Source: Planctomycetota bacterium (GTDB lineage Bacteria > Planctomycetota > UBA11346). From it: a stretch of 37,858 nucleotides of DNA. The notes beneath the pieces were generated by a model. The model made no database searches and was not told the origin of the DNA. It saw only the letters and a program-made list of their open reading frames with translations. The DNA lies in the NCBI GenBank assembly GCA_007695355.1, contig REDX01000138.1:1-37858 (forward strand). The letters are read 5' to 3'. The number at the start of each line of letters is the position of its first letter. Positions within the stretch are counted from its first letter, which is position 1. Shown piece after piece: positions 21,971-30,836 of this stretch. The position numbers were made by a program, and so were the translations under genes.

Positions 21971-22164
21971 GCGGCGACTGGCCAGCGCGTGGCGAGGCCC
22001 AGCAATCATCAGCAGTCTTGGCAAGCCATTTGCAAAAGCAGGAATAGTTCAGCCCGTCCTCGCTGCAGGCATCGGGGAGGGCGATGTTGAGTGTTCACCC
22101 AACGCTTCCTTGGTGTATCCTATTTGTTCCTTGATCGGACCCTGAGGAGGAGCAAAAATCAGCC

Positions 22165-22785
22165 ATGCCTGATCTCCTAGTTTATGTAAAAGGCGCCGCG
22201 GCCCAGCGCCGCAAGGTGCGTTTTGTCCGCAGTCGCCTGGTCATTGGTCGCGCCAGTGAATGTGACATTACCCTGGGCCATGGAACCCTTTCTCGTCAGC
22301 ACTTGGCGATTTATGAAGAGGATGGCCAGTGGTATGTTGAGGACCTGGGTTCCTCCAATGGGACCCGCCTCAATGGTGCCAAAATCTCAGCAGCCGAGGC
22401 ATTGGGCGACGGCGATCGCATTGGTGCCGGCCGGGTGCGCCTGATTATTTCCGGTTTGGGTGGGCGCCGCACCAGCATCTTCCGCAACCGCAGCGTTGCC
22501 GCCGACGCTGGAGACGAGATGGATTTGGGAGACCTCGACTACGGCGATGGCTATCTGGATGGCGATGAGTTAGCGGCGATCGATGATGATGACGATGGGG
22601 ATATGCAATCCCTTGATCTCGACGGCGATGACGCTGAATTCGCTGAAATTGAACTCAATACCATGATTCGCTCTGCCGTTGACGGCGATCTTTTGGCCGG
22701 CGGCAAAGCCGCCGATTCCGACAAATTGGCGGCTTGGGATGACCTCTTTGGCGAGGTTGACGAAGAGTTACGAGAGGAACCCTAG
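22165..22785 (+). CDS. FHA-domain protein with acidic C-terminus
   Basis: A 206-residue cytoplasmic protein with an N-terminal forkhead-associated domain (about 5-98), which binds phosphothreonine peptides. Its core motifs are visible: VIGRASECDI, LSRQHLAIYE and GSSNGTRLNG, with the key Arg, Ser and Asn present. The rest (about 115-206) is highly acidic (DLGDLDYGDGYLDGDE, IDDDDDGD) and probably disordered, with a helical end. GGAGGAG lies about thirteen bases before the ATG, rather far. It follows flhB by 194 bases on the same strand. The kinase and phosphopeptide partners are unknown, and none is encoded nearby. Confidence 0.9.
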   Translation: MPDLLVYVKGAAAQRRKVRFVRSRLVIGRASECDITLGHGTLSRQHLAIYEEDGQWYVEDLGSSNGTRLNGAKISAAEALGDGDRIGAGRVRLIISGLGGRRTSIFRNRSVAADAGDEMDLGDLDYGDGYLDGDELAAIDDDDDGDMQSLDLDGDDAEFAEIELNTMIRSAVDGDLLAGGKAADSDKLAAWDDLFGEVDEELREEP

Positions 22786-23135
22786 CCCTTGGGCCCGGGG
22801 TTCCTATCAAATGTCGGAATAATAGGGAAATACCATATTATCGCCCACTTTTCGGTATGGGCTCCTCGCTTTTCGCGCCTTTCGCTTCTCTCGTACCGGG
22901 CATTGCCAATGCTTGGCAAAACCAGAAACCCCGCGGTGTGGGCCGCGGGGTTGCTGGCTGGTCAGGCTTGCGGGATGACAGTGCGCATCCGCAGCTTATC
23001 GCACAAAATTTCGCAAAAAAGATGCCGATGGTGTGGGACACTGCCATCCCTGGATTCCCACCCCGCGTGGGAGGGAGACCACCCCGGGATCAGCCAAAGG
23101 GCTATCCCAAGGTGGAATGGGAGGCATGCCGTTGA
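22786..23135. other. Intergenic region between the FHA and porin genes
   Basis: No gene with supporting features is seen. The stretch contains a GC-rich hairpin at 22927-22952 (listed separately) and a small 6-bp hairpin at 23056-23072 (TCCCAC/GTGGGA). Short frames on both strands lack family features or ribosome sites. Confidence 0.5.
22927..22952 (-). terminator. GC-rich hairpin, probable terminator of the porin gene
   Basis: AACCCCGCGG pairs with CCGCGGGGTT in a perfect 10-bp stem around the loop TGTGGG. On the minus strand it is followed by a T-rich stretch (TTTCTGGTTTT), which supports termination of the porin transcript, although it is 184 bases from its stop codon. On the plus strand it could also stop the FHA transcript. 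Confidence 0.55.
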
Positions 23136-24272
23136 TCAGAAATTAATCTGATGCTGGAGGCGGGCCACGGTCTTTTGACCATCTCCACTATCGGCAGTCC
23201 AGTGGCTAATGCCGAACTGGAACTTATTATTGTGGCCATTGACGTAGAGATTGACACCGGCGTCAATCTGAAGGCCTTGGTTGATGCCTTCGAATGCGGC
23301 AGGGTTCTGGTTAACGCCGCTGGCATCATCATTGTCGCGGTAGATGATGCGCAGTGCCGGTTCCACCACCATGCCATTGTCCATGGGGATGGCATAGCCG
23401 GCCTGGGCAGAAATGGTGAAGGTATCAGCATCGGACACGTCAAAGGTGCGGTAGTAGAAGTCAAGAACGGCGGTAATGGCATTGAAGTGGATATTGTAAT
23501 CGATGCCGAACTGGGTCCAACCTTCATTACCGGTGACCGAATTGGTCAGATGGGCGACATCAACGCCGAGGACGTGGCCGAAGCCTTCTTTGCCGAGGGC
23601 CGATTCGGTGCGGCGCATCTTCATGTCTTCGGTAAGGCTGGTCTCGACGCGGGCCGAGATGACCCATTCGCGGCTATCGCCAACGCTGTTCTGAACGTCC
23701 AAACCGGCAGTAAAGACGGGGGCGGTCAGCTTATAGGCCAAGCCGATATTCTTATGACCGCTACCGGGGCGGCCATTGGGGAAAAGGGTGCGGGCAGAGC
23801 TATCGAGGGCAGCGCCATTAAAGAACTGCGCTTGACGACCAAAGCGAATGGTATGGGTCATACCTTCGGTCTTAATGTGATGGCCAACCCAGGCATCGTG
23901 CACCGAGGGATTGGCGGATTCCGAGCCAAAGCCAGTGGTGTGCTGGCCAAGGCCGTCCATGCGCAGATTCAGATAGAAGAAGGTATCGTTCTTCCAGCTA
24001 CCGCCCATATTGAAGCGGATGCGGCGGAAGTAGAAGTCCACATCTTGACGATCATCTTGGGCGACGGCGGGAGCGGCGATGTCGCTGTTTTGGTTTGCAG
24101 CGTTCTTGACACCGAAGGCGGATTCAATGCGGCCTTGCAGGCGCAGGCCAAACTTGATCTTGAGATCGCCCTTCTCGACTTCCGAGGCAGCGAGTTGGGG
24201 GCCGGCGGCGAAGCTGCCAGCGGCAATAGCGGCGGCCATGCCCAGGGCAGAGGCGCCAGTACGAATAGACAT
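23136..24272 (-). CDS. Outer-membrane porin, OprP/OprO-like
   Basis: A 378-residue outer-membrane beta-barrel protein, probably an anion-selective or general porin of the phosphate-selective O/P group. It has a signal peptide (MSIRTGASALGMAAAIAAGS, cleavage about 30), alternating aromatic/polar strands such as DFYFRRIRFNMGG and FFYLNLRMDG, and the segment FGRQAQFFNG seen in this group. It ends in a C-terminal phenylalanine (LQHQINF), the Bam-complex signature. A good AAGGAG seven bases upstream fixes the start at 24272. Ligand specificity cannot be told. Confidence 0.85.
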   Translation of the reverse strand: MSIRTGASALGMAAAIAAGSFAAGPQLAASEVEKGDLKIKFGLRLQGRIESAFGVKNAANQNSDIAAPAVAQDDRQDVDFYFRRIRFNMGGSWKNDTFFYLNLRMDGLGQHTTGFGSESANPSVHDAWVGHHIKTEGMTHTIRFGRQAQFFNGAALDSSARTLFPNGRPGSGHKNIGLAYKLTAPVFTAGLDVQNSVGDSREWVISARVETSLTEDMKMRRTESALGKEGFGHVLGVDVAHLTNSVTGNEGWTQFGIDYNIHFNAITAVLDFYYRTFDVSDADTFTISAQAGYAIPMDNGMVVEPALRIIYRDNDDASGVNQNPAAFEGINQGLQIDAGVNLYVNGHNNKFQFGISHWTADSGDGQKTVARLQHQINF

Positions 24273-24502
24273 GCGTTTCTCCTTAGGGAAACAGGGGGTG
24301 AGACTCATAACCTGGGCCGGTCCACACACCGGCGCTCAGGCGTTGAAGTGCGGTACCCTAGGAGTCAAGGTGAAGGGCTGATAAATATGCCATGAAACTT
24401 CGCGAAATCTCCGCGGCCTGCCTAGGCACATGGAGGGCCAATTTTTACGCGGATTTCTGGTTTTGCAGCTCATGCAGTGGGCAGCACTGGCGGCAGCTGT
24501 CC

Positions 24503-25537
24503 TTAGCGCTGACAGGCGAGGCCAGCTAAATGCCCGCCAAAACCCAGGGATAGTTTCCACAGGCTGCGCCAGGGCCCGTGCAGGCCAATGGCCAGCTCGA
24601 CGGCGGCATTGGCGCCCAGGCTGTGGCCGATGATCGGCTTACAGCAGAGCCGCGGAATCTGGCGCCAGGGCCCGGCGGCGAGGGCGGCGCTTTCCAGGGC
24701 GTCCCCGGCAGCGGTACCGGTGCCGTGGCAGATAATCATCTCGGGCTGGGGACAGAGCTCCCAGAGGATGGACAGCAGGCGGCCCAGGGCCTGGGGATCA
24801 TCGCAGCGGGTTTCGTGGCTGGCGTCGCCCAGGCTGGCGCCACCGCAGATGCGCCAGGGGGATGTGCCGGCTGCGGGCCGCGGCCCGAGGGCCAGTGCGG
24901 CGGCGCCTTCGGCCAGGGCAAAACCGGTGGCCTGGCCGGCATGGGCAGCCGGCAGATGGGCGCCGCAGCTTACCCCGAGATTGCGGAAGCCGCCCAGTAA
25001 GAGGGGCTGCAGGCTGCGGTCGGCGGCACCGGCGATGGCCCAGGGGCAGCTCCCTTGCTGCACCAGTCGGGCGGCCTCGAGGATGGCCAAAAGGCCGCTG
25101 GCACAGGCCCCCACCGGTGGCGCGCCGCGGAAAAATCGCTGCCCCCAGTCAGCGGCCAGGCGGGCACTGAGGCAGCCCGGAATACCGTGGCGGGCCCAGG
25201 CCTGGCTCAGATCGGCGGCAGAAAGCCAGGCGCCCGTATCACCTTTGCTGACGCTCATTATCAGCCCCGGCCAAGCAGCTGGATTATCGGGGTCGCTGAG
25301 GGGCTGCATGGCAAGGGCCTGCTGCCAACAGGGATCGGCGACGGCATGGGCGAGTTCCAAGAGGCCAGTTGGCGGCGACACCGGGCCGATCCAGCCCCAT
25401 ACCGGATCAAGGCTGAGGGCTGGTTGCTGGCCGAGGATGCGTTTTAGGCTCTCGGCGGCATCTCCGGCTGGGCTGCGGGCCTCGGCCTGCCAGATCCAAA
25501 CGGCGTCGAAGTGATGGAGGCAATGGGGCACAGACAC
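24503..25537 (-). CDS. Short beta-ketoacyl-synthase-like protein
   Basis: A thiolase-fold protein of 344 residues with the ketosynthase catalytic residues: C145 in GACASGLLAILEA, H271 in CHGTGTAAGDALES, K300 and H305 in KPIIGHSLGANAAVEL, and a terminal GFGGHLAGLA like the family's GFGGxNxxL. It is about 60-70 residues shorter than FabF, and its N-terminus lacks the usual VVVTGxG start. No acyl carrier protein or other fatty-acid genes adjoin. It may act in a dedicated lipid or polyketide pathway or be a chain-length-factor-like protein, but the complete triad suggests activity. The start is a GTG at 25537 without an obvious ribosome site, so the N-terminus is uncertain. Confidence 0.8.
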   Translation of the reverse strand: MSVPHCLHHFDAVWIWQAEARSPAGDAAESLKRILGQQPALSLDPVWGWIGPVSPPTGLLELAHAVADPCWQQALAMQPLSDPDNPAAWPGLIMSVSKGDTGAWLSAADLSQAWARHGIPGCLSARLAADWGQRFFRGAPPVGACASGLLAILEAARLVQQGSCPWAIAGAADRSLQPLLLGGFRNLGVSCGAHLPAAHAGQATGFALAEGAAALALGPRPAAGTSPWRICGGASLGDASHETRCDDPQALGRLLSILWELCPQPEMIICHGTGTAAGDALESAALAAGPWRQIPRLCCKPIIGHSLGANAAVELAIGLHGPWRSLWKLSLGFGGHLAGLACQR

Positions 25538-25693
25538 GATGCGGCCAACTCTGGTACTTCACAGCCCCGGTAAAGACCATAACGTTTGGACCCCCAGTAG
25601 CGGTTGCAGGCGCTTCTGTAACCGTTTCATCATCGCCAGTAGAGGGCTGGGGCCAAGCTCTGCTGCCCGAACCTTTCACACGACGTGCTGCGC

Positions 25694-25713
25694 CGGGCAA
25701 GGTTATTTGCCCG
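25694..25713. other. Hairpin upstream of citrate synthase
   Basis: CGGGCAA-GGTTAT-TTGCCCG forms a perfect 7-bp stem, 83 bases before the citrate synthase ATG. It is followed at 25738-25743 and 25753-25758 by two copies of the palindrome CCTAGG, 9 bases apart. These could be an operator or attenuator for the gene; no regulator is identified, so this is a candidate only. Confidence 0.35.
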
Positions 25714-25795
25714 TCTTCACGCGTTTTGTCCGGCGAACCTAGGGCGTAAACACCTAGGAACGTCCTCGTGCTTGGAACCCCAAGGAGACTTGTTG

Positions 25796-27016
25796 ATGAC
25801 CACGGACACCAGCTCCAAAGTTCTGATGGAACTCACCGAAGCCCATATGGAAACCGGCTTGCGCGGGGTTCCTGTTGGCTACTGCACGACCAGCTATGTG
25901 GATCCGCAAACGGGCCTGCATTACGTTGGTCGCCCGGTCTCCGAGATCGCCCATGAGGACCCCGAGGCGGTGATTTACCTTCTGCTTAACAAACGCTTTC
26001 CTGATGCGGCTGAATTGGAAGCATTTCGTGCCGAGCTGAAACGCCGCCGTCATATAGATCCCCAGGTCTTCTTCGCGCTGAAAACCCTGCCACGCAAGGG
26101 CCACCCCATGAAGTGGTTCCTGCACGCCATCAACACCTTGGGGGTAACCGACGCCACCGGTGATTTCCGTGAGGATTGCCTAAATCTGATCGCCAAGATT
26201 CCCGCCGCCACCGCTGCCATTTTCCGCCTGCGCGAGGGCTGGGGAGACCCCATTCTGCCCTCGGAAGACTTGAATTATATGGAAGATTTCGTGCGCATGC
26301 TGGGAGTACCTGGGCTGGATGCGGACGGTCAGGCGCGGCTGACCGAGCTGATGCGGGTCTTCGACGTGGTGCATCTCGATCACGGCGGTGGTAATCTCTC
26401 CACCTTTACCGGCAAGGCGGTGGCCTCGGGTTTGGCTGATATGTACGAATCCATCTTGGCGGCGATGTGCGGCCTCGCTGGCCCCCGTCACGGCAAGGCC
26501 AATCAGGAATGCCTGAACTTTGTCGAGGAATGCGTGCGCGCCGTCGGCGGCACCCCGTCCGAGGGCCTCACCCGCGAATTGATTCAGAACCGTTTGGCCA
26601 ATAAGCTGCTGATCTACGGTTTTGGTCACGCCGTGCTGAAAGTTGAAGATCCCCGCGCGACGGTACTCATTGAGTTGGGCGAAAGGCTCTGCCCCAATGA
26701 CGTGAACTTCCGTATGGTGAAAATGCTGCGTCAGGTGGTGCCGCCCATCCTTAGCCAAAACCCCCGAATCGCCGATCCCTATCCCAATGTGGATTTGGCC
26801 TCGGGTAGTCTGCTGCACGCCTGTGGCCTGGAAAACAGTGATTATTACACTGTCCTCTTCGGCATGTCGCGGGTGGTGGGCATTGCTATTCAGGTGGTGT
26901 ATGAGCGCTGCGAGGCGCGCATGGGCCGTGGTACCCCCATCGTCCGCCCGAAATATCTCTACAGCCCTAAGGGCACCAGCGAAGGCGCCGCCGTCGACGC
27001 CATGATCGCCGGCTAA
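25796..27016 (+). CDS. gltA: Citrate synthase, mitochondrial-like type
   Basis: Condenses acetyl-CoA with oxaloacetate to citrate at the entry of the TCA cycle. The 406-residue product has the active-site residues H232 in RHGKANQECLNF, H278 in GFGHAVLKVEDPRA and D333 in YPNVDLASGSLL. The layout (PNVD, then a hydrophobic core; GHAVLK.DPRA) is closer to mitochondrial and similar bacterial synthases than to the large E. coli GltA type. The start at 25796 has AAGGAGA upstream; the frame is open to 25685 but without a ribosome site. The gene is solitary, and the next gene (27051) is convergent 34 bases away. The symbol is the common one, as no other citrate synthase name is certain. Confidence 0.93.
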   Translation: MTTDTSSKVLMELTEAHMETGLRGVPVGYCTTSYVDPQTGLHYVGRPVSEIAHEDPEAVIYLLLNKRFPDAAELEAFRAELKRRRHIDPQVFFALKTLPRKGHPMKWFLHAINTLGVTDATGDFREDCLNLIAKIPAATAAIFRLREGWGDPILPSEDLNYMEDFVRMLGVPGLDADGQARLTELMRVFDVVHLDHGGGNLSTFTGKAVASGLADMYESILAAMCGLAGPRHGKANQECLNFVEECVRAVGGTPSEGLTRELIQNRLANKLLIYGFGHAVLKVEDPRATVLIELGERLCPNDVNFRMVKMLRQVVPPILSQNPRIADPYPNVDLASGSLLHACGLENSDYYTVLFGMSRVVGIAIQVVYERCEARMGRGTPIVRPKYLYSPKGTSEGAAVDAMIAG

Positions 27017-27050
27017 AAAACGAGGCCGGCTCAGGCGTTGGAAGCGCTGG

Positions 27051-27608
27051 CTATGCCTCTAGATTGGCATGGCGCTGCAGCGCAGCTTCGACGCCGTGGC
27101 CCTGGTCGAGAAAACAGCGGTGCACCAGACTCTCTAAGAGAATGAATGCGCCTTGCTCGAAAAGGCTGCCGGCGGTTTGTTCGCTGGGCAAACCATGGGC
27201 GGCGACACCACGCTTATGGGGAGCGGGCAATTCAAGAACATGGGTGGCCAGTGCGCCTAAGGGCGAACTTCGCGTGCCGAGAATGGCAATGACAATGGCG
27301 CCAAGGCGTTGCGCTTCAGATGCAGCGCCGATGCTGGTGGCGGTGGATCCAGAACCTGAAACCGTGAGGAAGTGATCACCGGGAGCCACCGGGGGCGTGC
27401 TGGCATCACCAACATAATAGGCGCTAATGCCAAGGTGGTTTAGGCGCATAATAAAGCTGCGCAGCAAAAATCCGGAGCGGCCGGTGGCATAGGCCATGAC
27501 CCGTCGCGCCCCCAGGAGATGCTGGCAAAACTCGTCAAAATCAGATTGTTGAATCTGCTGCACCAAGGCGCTGACCTCGGCGAGAATAATGTCGCTGGAT
27601 CTCACCAT
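27051..27608 (-). CDS. hxlB: SIS-domain sugar phosphate isomerase, 6-phospho-3-hexuloisomerase-like
   Basis: A 185-residue single SIS-domain protein. Length and pattern match 6-phospho-3-hexuloisomerase, which converts 3-hexulose-6-phosphate to fructose-6-phosphate in the ribulose monophosphate pathway: YATGRSGFLLRSFIMRLNHL, GDASTPPVAPGD, SGSGST, then a C-terminal GSLFEQGAF and RHANLE that match Bacillus HxlB as I remember it. The absence of a CBS or second SIS domain argues against KdsD or GlmS. No hexulose-6-phosphate synthase lies nearby, so the isomerase may serve pentose supply or a different sugar phosphate. The start at 27608 is chosen by family length; no strong ribosome site is visible. 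Confidence 0.82.
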   Translation of the reverse strand: MVRSSDIILAEVSALVQQIQQSDFDEFCQHLLGARRVMAYATGRSGFLLRSFIMRLNHLGISAYYVGDASTPPVAPGDHFLTVSGSGSTATSIGAASEAQRLGAIVIAILGTRSSPLGALATHVLELPAPHKRGVAAHGLPSEQTAGSLFEQGAFILLESLVHRCFLDQGHGVEAALQRHANLEA

Positions 27609-27762
27609 GGCCCTATTGTCGAGCCAGTTCCCGGCTCACAAGGGGTGAAAGCGGTCCACGGTGTGTGTCCTTATTTGATTTCTTATTTGATTGCCGTGAC
27701 GGACGCCCGCCGATTGCCGATTGCCGATGGGCGCTTTTGTCTTTCGTCGTTGATCAGTCGCC

Positions 27763-29193
27763 TTAGGGCCGCAGTCGCAGAAGGAGAATTTGCCGGTCGC
27801 GGTAAATTTCCAGGGTTAGCTCACTGCTGCCATCGAGTCGACTCAGGCCCTCGAGTTGATTGACCGGGCCGATGCCGCCAATGCGCAGAATGCGATGGCC
27901 GGCGCGTAGGCCGGCACGGTGGGCCACCGAGTCACGGACCACCGTCTCCACCACCAATCCGCGGAATTCATCAGTGGTCAAGCGCAGGCCGAAGCGGGGC
28001 CATTCTACTGCCTCGCGGGGGCTGGCGAGGCCACCGGCGAGATTGGCGTAATCCTCCCAGGACATTGGGATGAGGGTCAGCTCTTCTTCAGCGCCGTTGC
28101 GCCAAACCGTAAAACGTAGCTCTTCACCGATGCGCGCCGAGGCGATACGGGTGCGAAATTGTTCGATCCCGAAAACCGATCGCCCCTCGACGGCGGTAAC
28201 AATGTCGCCGCCAAGCAGGCCGGCCCGCGCCGCCGGCGAACCGGGCATAACCCGTTCAATGGCCACCGCCCGGCGATTGGCCAGCTGGCGTTCCTCGGCC
28301 AGGGCAGGATCGACGGCTGTCATCTGCACCCCGATCATCGGCCGGGATACCCGTCCGTCGGCAATCAAATCTTCGGCGACGCGCTGAGCCAGATTCGAGG
28401 GGATGGCAAAGCCCAAGCCAATGGAGACCCCAGTACGACTCAAGATATTGGCATTAACACCAATGACTTCGCCGCGCAGATTCAGCATGGGTCCACCGCT
28501 ATTACCAGGATTGATTGCCGCATCGGTTTGAATAAAGGATTCGTAGCCGCCCTCATTGCGGTAAATTCCAGTAGAACGGGCCTTTGCTGAAATAATGCCA
28601 GCGGAGGCAGAATAGCCCACGCCCAGGGGAAAGCCCAGGGCTAATACCCAATCACCAACCCGTGCCGCATCCGAATCACCCCAGGTCACCACCGGCAACG
28701 AGCCGATGGGGATGCGCAGTACCGCCAAATCGGTTTTGGTATCAGCGCCTACGGGTTCGGCTTCAATGACCCGCTGATCCGAGAGGCTGACCCGGATGGT
28801 GCCCTGCCACAGGGGTGCGCCGGCTTCATCGCGAATAAATTCTTGGTTACGGTTGGTTTGTAAAACCACGTGGGCATTGGTCATGAGGTAGCTCACCGAG
28901 GCATCGCTGGCGACCACAAACCCGGAGCCCTCACCGATTTCCACTTCCCGCTTCTCAATCGATCCCGAGACCCGATTCAATTGCAGCAAAGACTGATTGA
29001 TGTGAATCGAGGCGACACTGGGCTCGACTAATTCATGGATCAGATTGAATGCCGTCGACAACTCTGCGGCTGCGGTCATGCGGGTGAGTTGAGAGCGGAT
29101 ATCTTCCCGTCGCTGTTCGGCCTCACTGGCCGCCAAAGCGTTTACGAGGCCACAGCCAAGGAGCAAGATGGCGAGGAGGGGGGCGGTGCGCAT
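27763..29193 (-). CDS. DegP/HtrA-type trypsin-like protease with two PDZ domains
   Basis: An exported serine protease of 476 residues. The catalytic triad is complete: H108 in MTNAHVV, D155 in TKTDLAVLRI and S232 in INPGNSGGPML. Two PDZ domains follow, about 290-370 (PAARAGLLGGDIVTAVEGR) and 395-470 (HRAGLRAGHRILRIG). The N-terminus (LAILLLGCGLVNALAAS) contains LLGC at 11-14, so it may be a lipoprotein, although signal peptidase I cleavage after ALA is also possible. Residues 25-85 have an unusual helical region before the protease core. It probably degrades or refolds damaged envelope proteins. The start at 29193 is preferred to 29220 as it gives a compact signal peptide. Confidence 0.93.
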   Translation of the reverse strand: MRTAPLLAILLLGCGLVNALAASEAEQRREDIRSQLTRMTAAAELSTAFNLIHELVEPSVASIHINQSLLQLNRVSGSIEKREVEIGEGSGFVVASDASVSYLMTNAHVVLQTNRNQEFIRDEAGAPLWQGTIRVSLSDQRVIEAEPVGADTKTDLAVLRIPIGSLPVVTWGDSDAARVGDWVLALGFPLGVGYSASAGIISAKARSTGIYRNEGGYESFIQTDAAINPGNSGGPMLNLRGEVIGVNANILSRTGVSIGLGFAIPSNLAQRVAEDLIADGRVSRPMIGVQMTAVDPALAEERQLANRRAVAIERVMPGSPAARAGLLGGDIVTAVEGRSVFGIEQFRTRIASARIGEELRFTVWRNGAEEELTLIPMSWEDYANLAGGLASPREAVEWPRFGLRLTTDEFRGLVVETVVRDSVAHRAGLRAGHRILRIGGIGPVNQLEGLSRLDGSSELTLEIYRDRQILLLRLRP

Positions 29194-29362
29194 GGTGGCG
29201 AGCCTATCCCGCCGCCGCAAAAACGGAATGCTGCGGATCAGTGCAGGGCCAAGTGCCGGAAAAAGGGCTGTAGGGTTCGCCGCGCCCCCCCTTCAGGCGC
29301 TTGCTGCGAACGGCGTAGAGCGCCCCTCGGCTTTCGCTTCTCGATCTCGCGGCGAGAGCGAC

Positions 29363-30685
29363 CTAAGACCGGTAATCGGCGTTTTCGGTTATGTACTCAT
29401 GGGTGAGGTCGCCGCCAACCACTTCTACCCAGGCATCCCCGTGGCCGAGGTCGATGGTGATCGGCACCACCCGGGGATGGGATGGAAAGCGCAGCGGAGG
29501 AACAAAGGTAATGCCATCGGCAGCGGGCTTGGCCGGATAAAGCTCTGTGTGCTCGAGAAGTTTCTTGAGCTGGGCTTCGGTGACCGGATCCAGAGTAAAT
29601 TGGCCGCCAGAGAAAATTTCCGCATCACCGAGGTGGATACGGGTTTTCTCTACCGGGCAGTCAGGATGGTGGCGGCCCAAATATTTGCCGACCGCGGCCA
29701 CCAGCCGCCCGACATTGGGATCGTTACCGGCGAGGGCGGTTTTCCAAAGCGGGGAGTTGACCACTGCCTTACCCACGCCGCGGGCCAGTTCCCGACTGGG
29801 GGCACCGCATACCCGTACCCGCTGGACATGTCGCACGCCTTCGCCATTACGCACCACGTCCTCGGCTAACTCCTGGCAGACTCCGCGCAGGGCTTCGGCA
29901 AAGGTTTCCGTGCTCACCCCGGTGACCCGTTGGGAGCTTAGGGCGAGGAGGGTATCGGAGGTGCTTTCATCGCTATCGACGGAAATACAGTTAAAGCTAT
30001 CGTCAGCACTTTCCTGCAGTAGCTGGCGTAAAACCTCGCGGGGGATACTAATATCGGTAAGGAGGTAGACCAACATGGTGGCAAGGTTTGGTTCAATCAT
30101 GCCGGCACCCTTGGCGATGCCGACGATGCTGCCGCCACCGGAAAAATCGCGGCGGCGAATCTTGGGATAGAGATCGGTGGTGACGATGCCCTGGGCGGCC
30201 GGCAGAATGGTGGCGCTTTGTAAGCTGGCGATGGCGGTGGGCAGGGCGTTAATGAGTTCGGCGGCGGGGAGACGCCAGCCGATGACCCCGGTGGAGCAGG
30301 GGACCACCGCGCTTTCATCGACGCCGAGCTGCCGCGCCACCGCTGCACAAAGGGCGCGGGAACGGGCCTCGCCCTCTGGGGCGCAGACATTGCTCACCTT
30401 ATTATTAATCACGATGGTTGACCATAGCGGCGCCTGCAGGCGCTCCCGGCCAATGCGCACCGGTGCCCCGGGAAAGGCATTGCGGGTGAAAACGCCGGCG
30501 CTAACCGGGCTTGGCTGATCAAGGCTGATGAGGGTGAGGGTGCTCTCGGCCGGCTTGCCGGTTTCGGCACTGACAAAGGAAACTTTGGTGCTGCCGACGC
30601 GAAAGCCCTGGGGCAGCCGTGCCTGACTCTGCAGCCAGGCGAGGTGTTCATCGGCGTGGGAAAAACAGGGATCGGTGGCGGCCAT
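29363..30685 (-). CDS. argJ: Glutamate N-acetyltransferase / ornithine acetyltransferase
   Basis: ArgJ transfers acetyl groups from N-acetylornithine to glutamate (and in some organisms uses acetyl-CoA), recycling the acetyl group in arginine synthesis. The 440-residue product is slightly longer than many because of an N-terminal helix (SHADEHLAWLQSQ). It shows the oxyanion-hole type motif STGVIG (131-136) and the self-cleavage site GAGMIEPNLATML, where T203 would become the nucleophile of the beta chain. The end ENADYRS matches the family's conserved C-terminus. GAAGGAC precedes the ATG at 30685. No other arg gene is in the window. Confidence 0.96.
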   Translation of the reverse strand: MAATDPCFSHADEHLAWLQSQARLPQGFRVGSTKVSFVSAETGKPAESTLTLISLDQPSPVSAGVFTRNAFPGAPVRIGRERLQAPLWSTIVINNKVSNVCAPEGEARSRALCAAVARQLGVDESAVVPCSTGVIGWRLPAAELINALPTAIASLQSATILPAAQGIVTTDLYPKIRRRDFSGGGSIVGIAKGAGMIEPNLATMLVYLLTDISIPREVLRQLLQESADDSFNCISVDSDESTSDTLLALSSQRVTGVSTETFAEALRGVCQELAEDVVRNGEGVRHVQRVRVCGAPSRELARGVGKAVVNSPLWKTALAGNDPNVGRLVAAVGKYLGRHHPDCPVEKTRIHLGDAEIFSGGQFTLDPVTEAQLKKLLEHTELYPAKPAADGITFVPPLRFPSHPRVVPITIDLGHGDAWVEVVGGDLTHEYITENADYRS

Positions 30686-30836
30686 GGAACGTCCTTCGCA
30701 CTTTTACTTGAGGATCCATCGTAGCCGCAGCGGCGGCGGCACAATCGTCGGGACCGAGAAGCGGGAGGAGGGAATTTCCCCATCGTCCATCGTCGATTGC
30801 CGTGGAGCTGGGATGGTTACAGCTCCGGTAATCCCG

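Noticed and set aside
23151-24395. Plus-strand frame of 414 codons opposite the porin gene
   Set aside because: The minus strand has a signal peptide, ribosome site and C-terminal Phe; the plus frame has none and is a shadow.
24588-25514. Plus-strand frame of 308 codons opposite the ketosynthase-like gene
   Set aside because: The minus strand has the catalytic Cys, His, Lys and His motifs; the plus frame is Arg/Pro/Ala rich with no motif.
27051-27608. KdsD/KpsF arabinose-5-phosphate isomerase for KDO synthesis
   Set aside because: There is no CBS pair, and the length and C-terminal GSLFEQ and RHANLE match HxlB.
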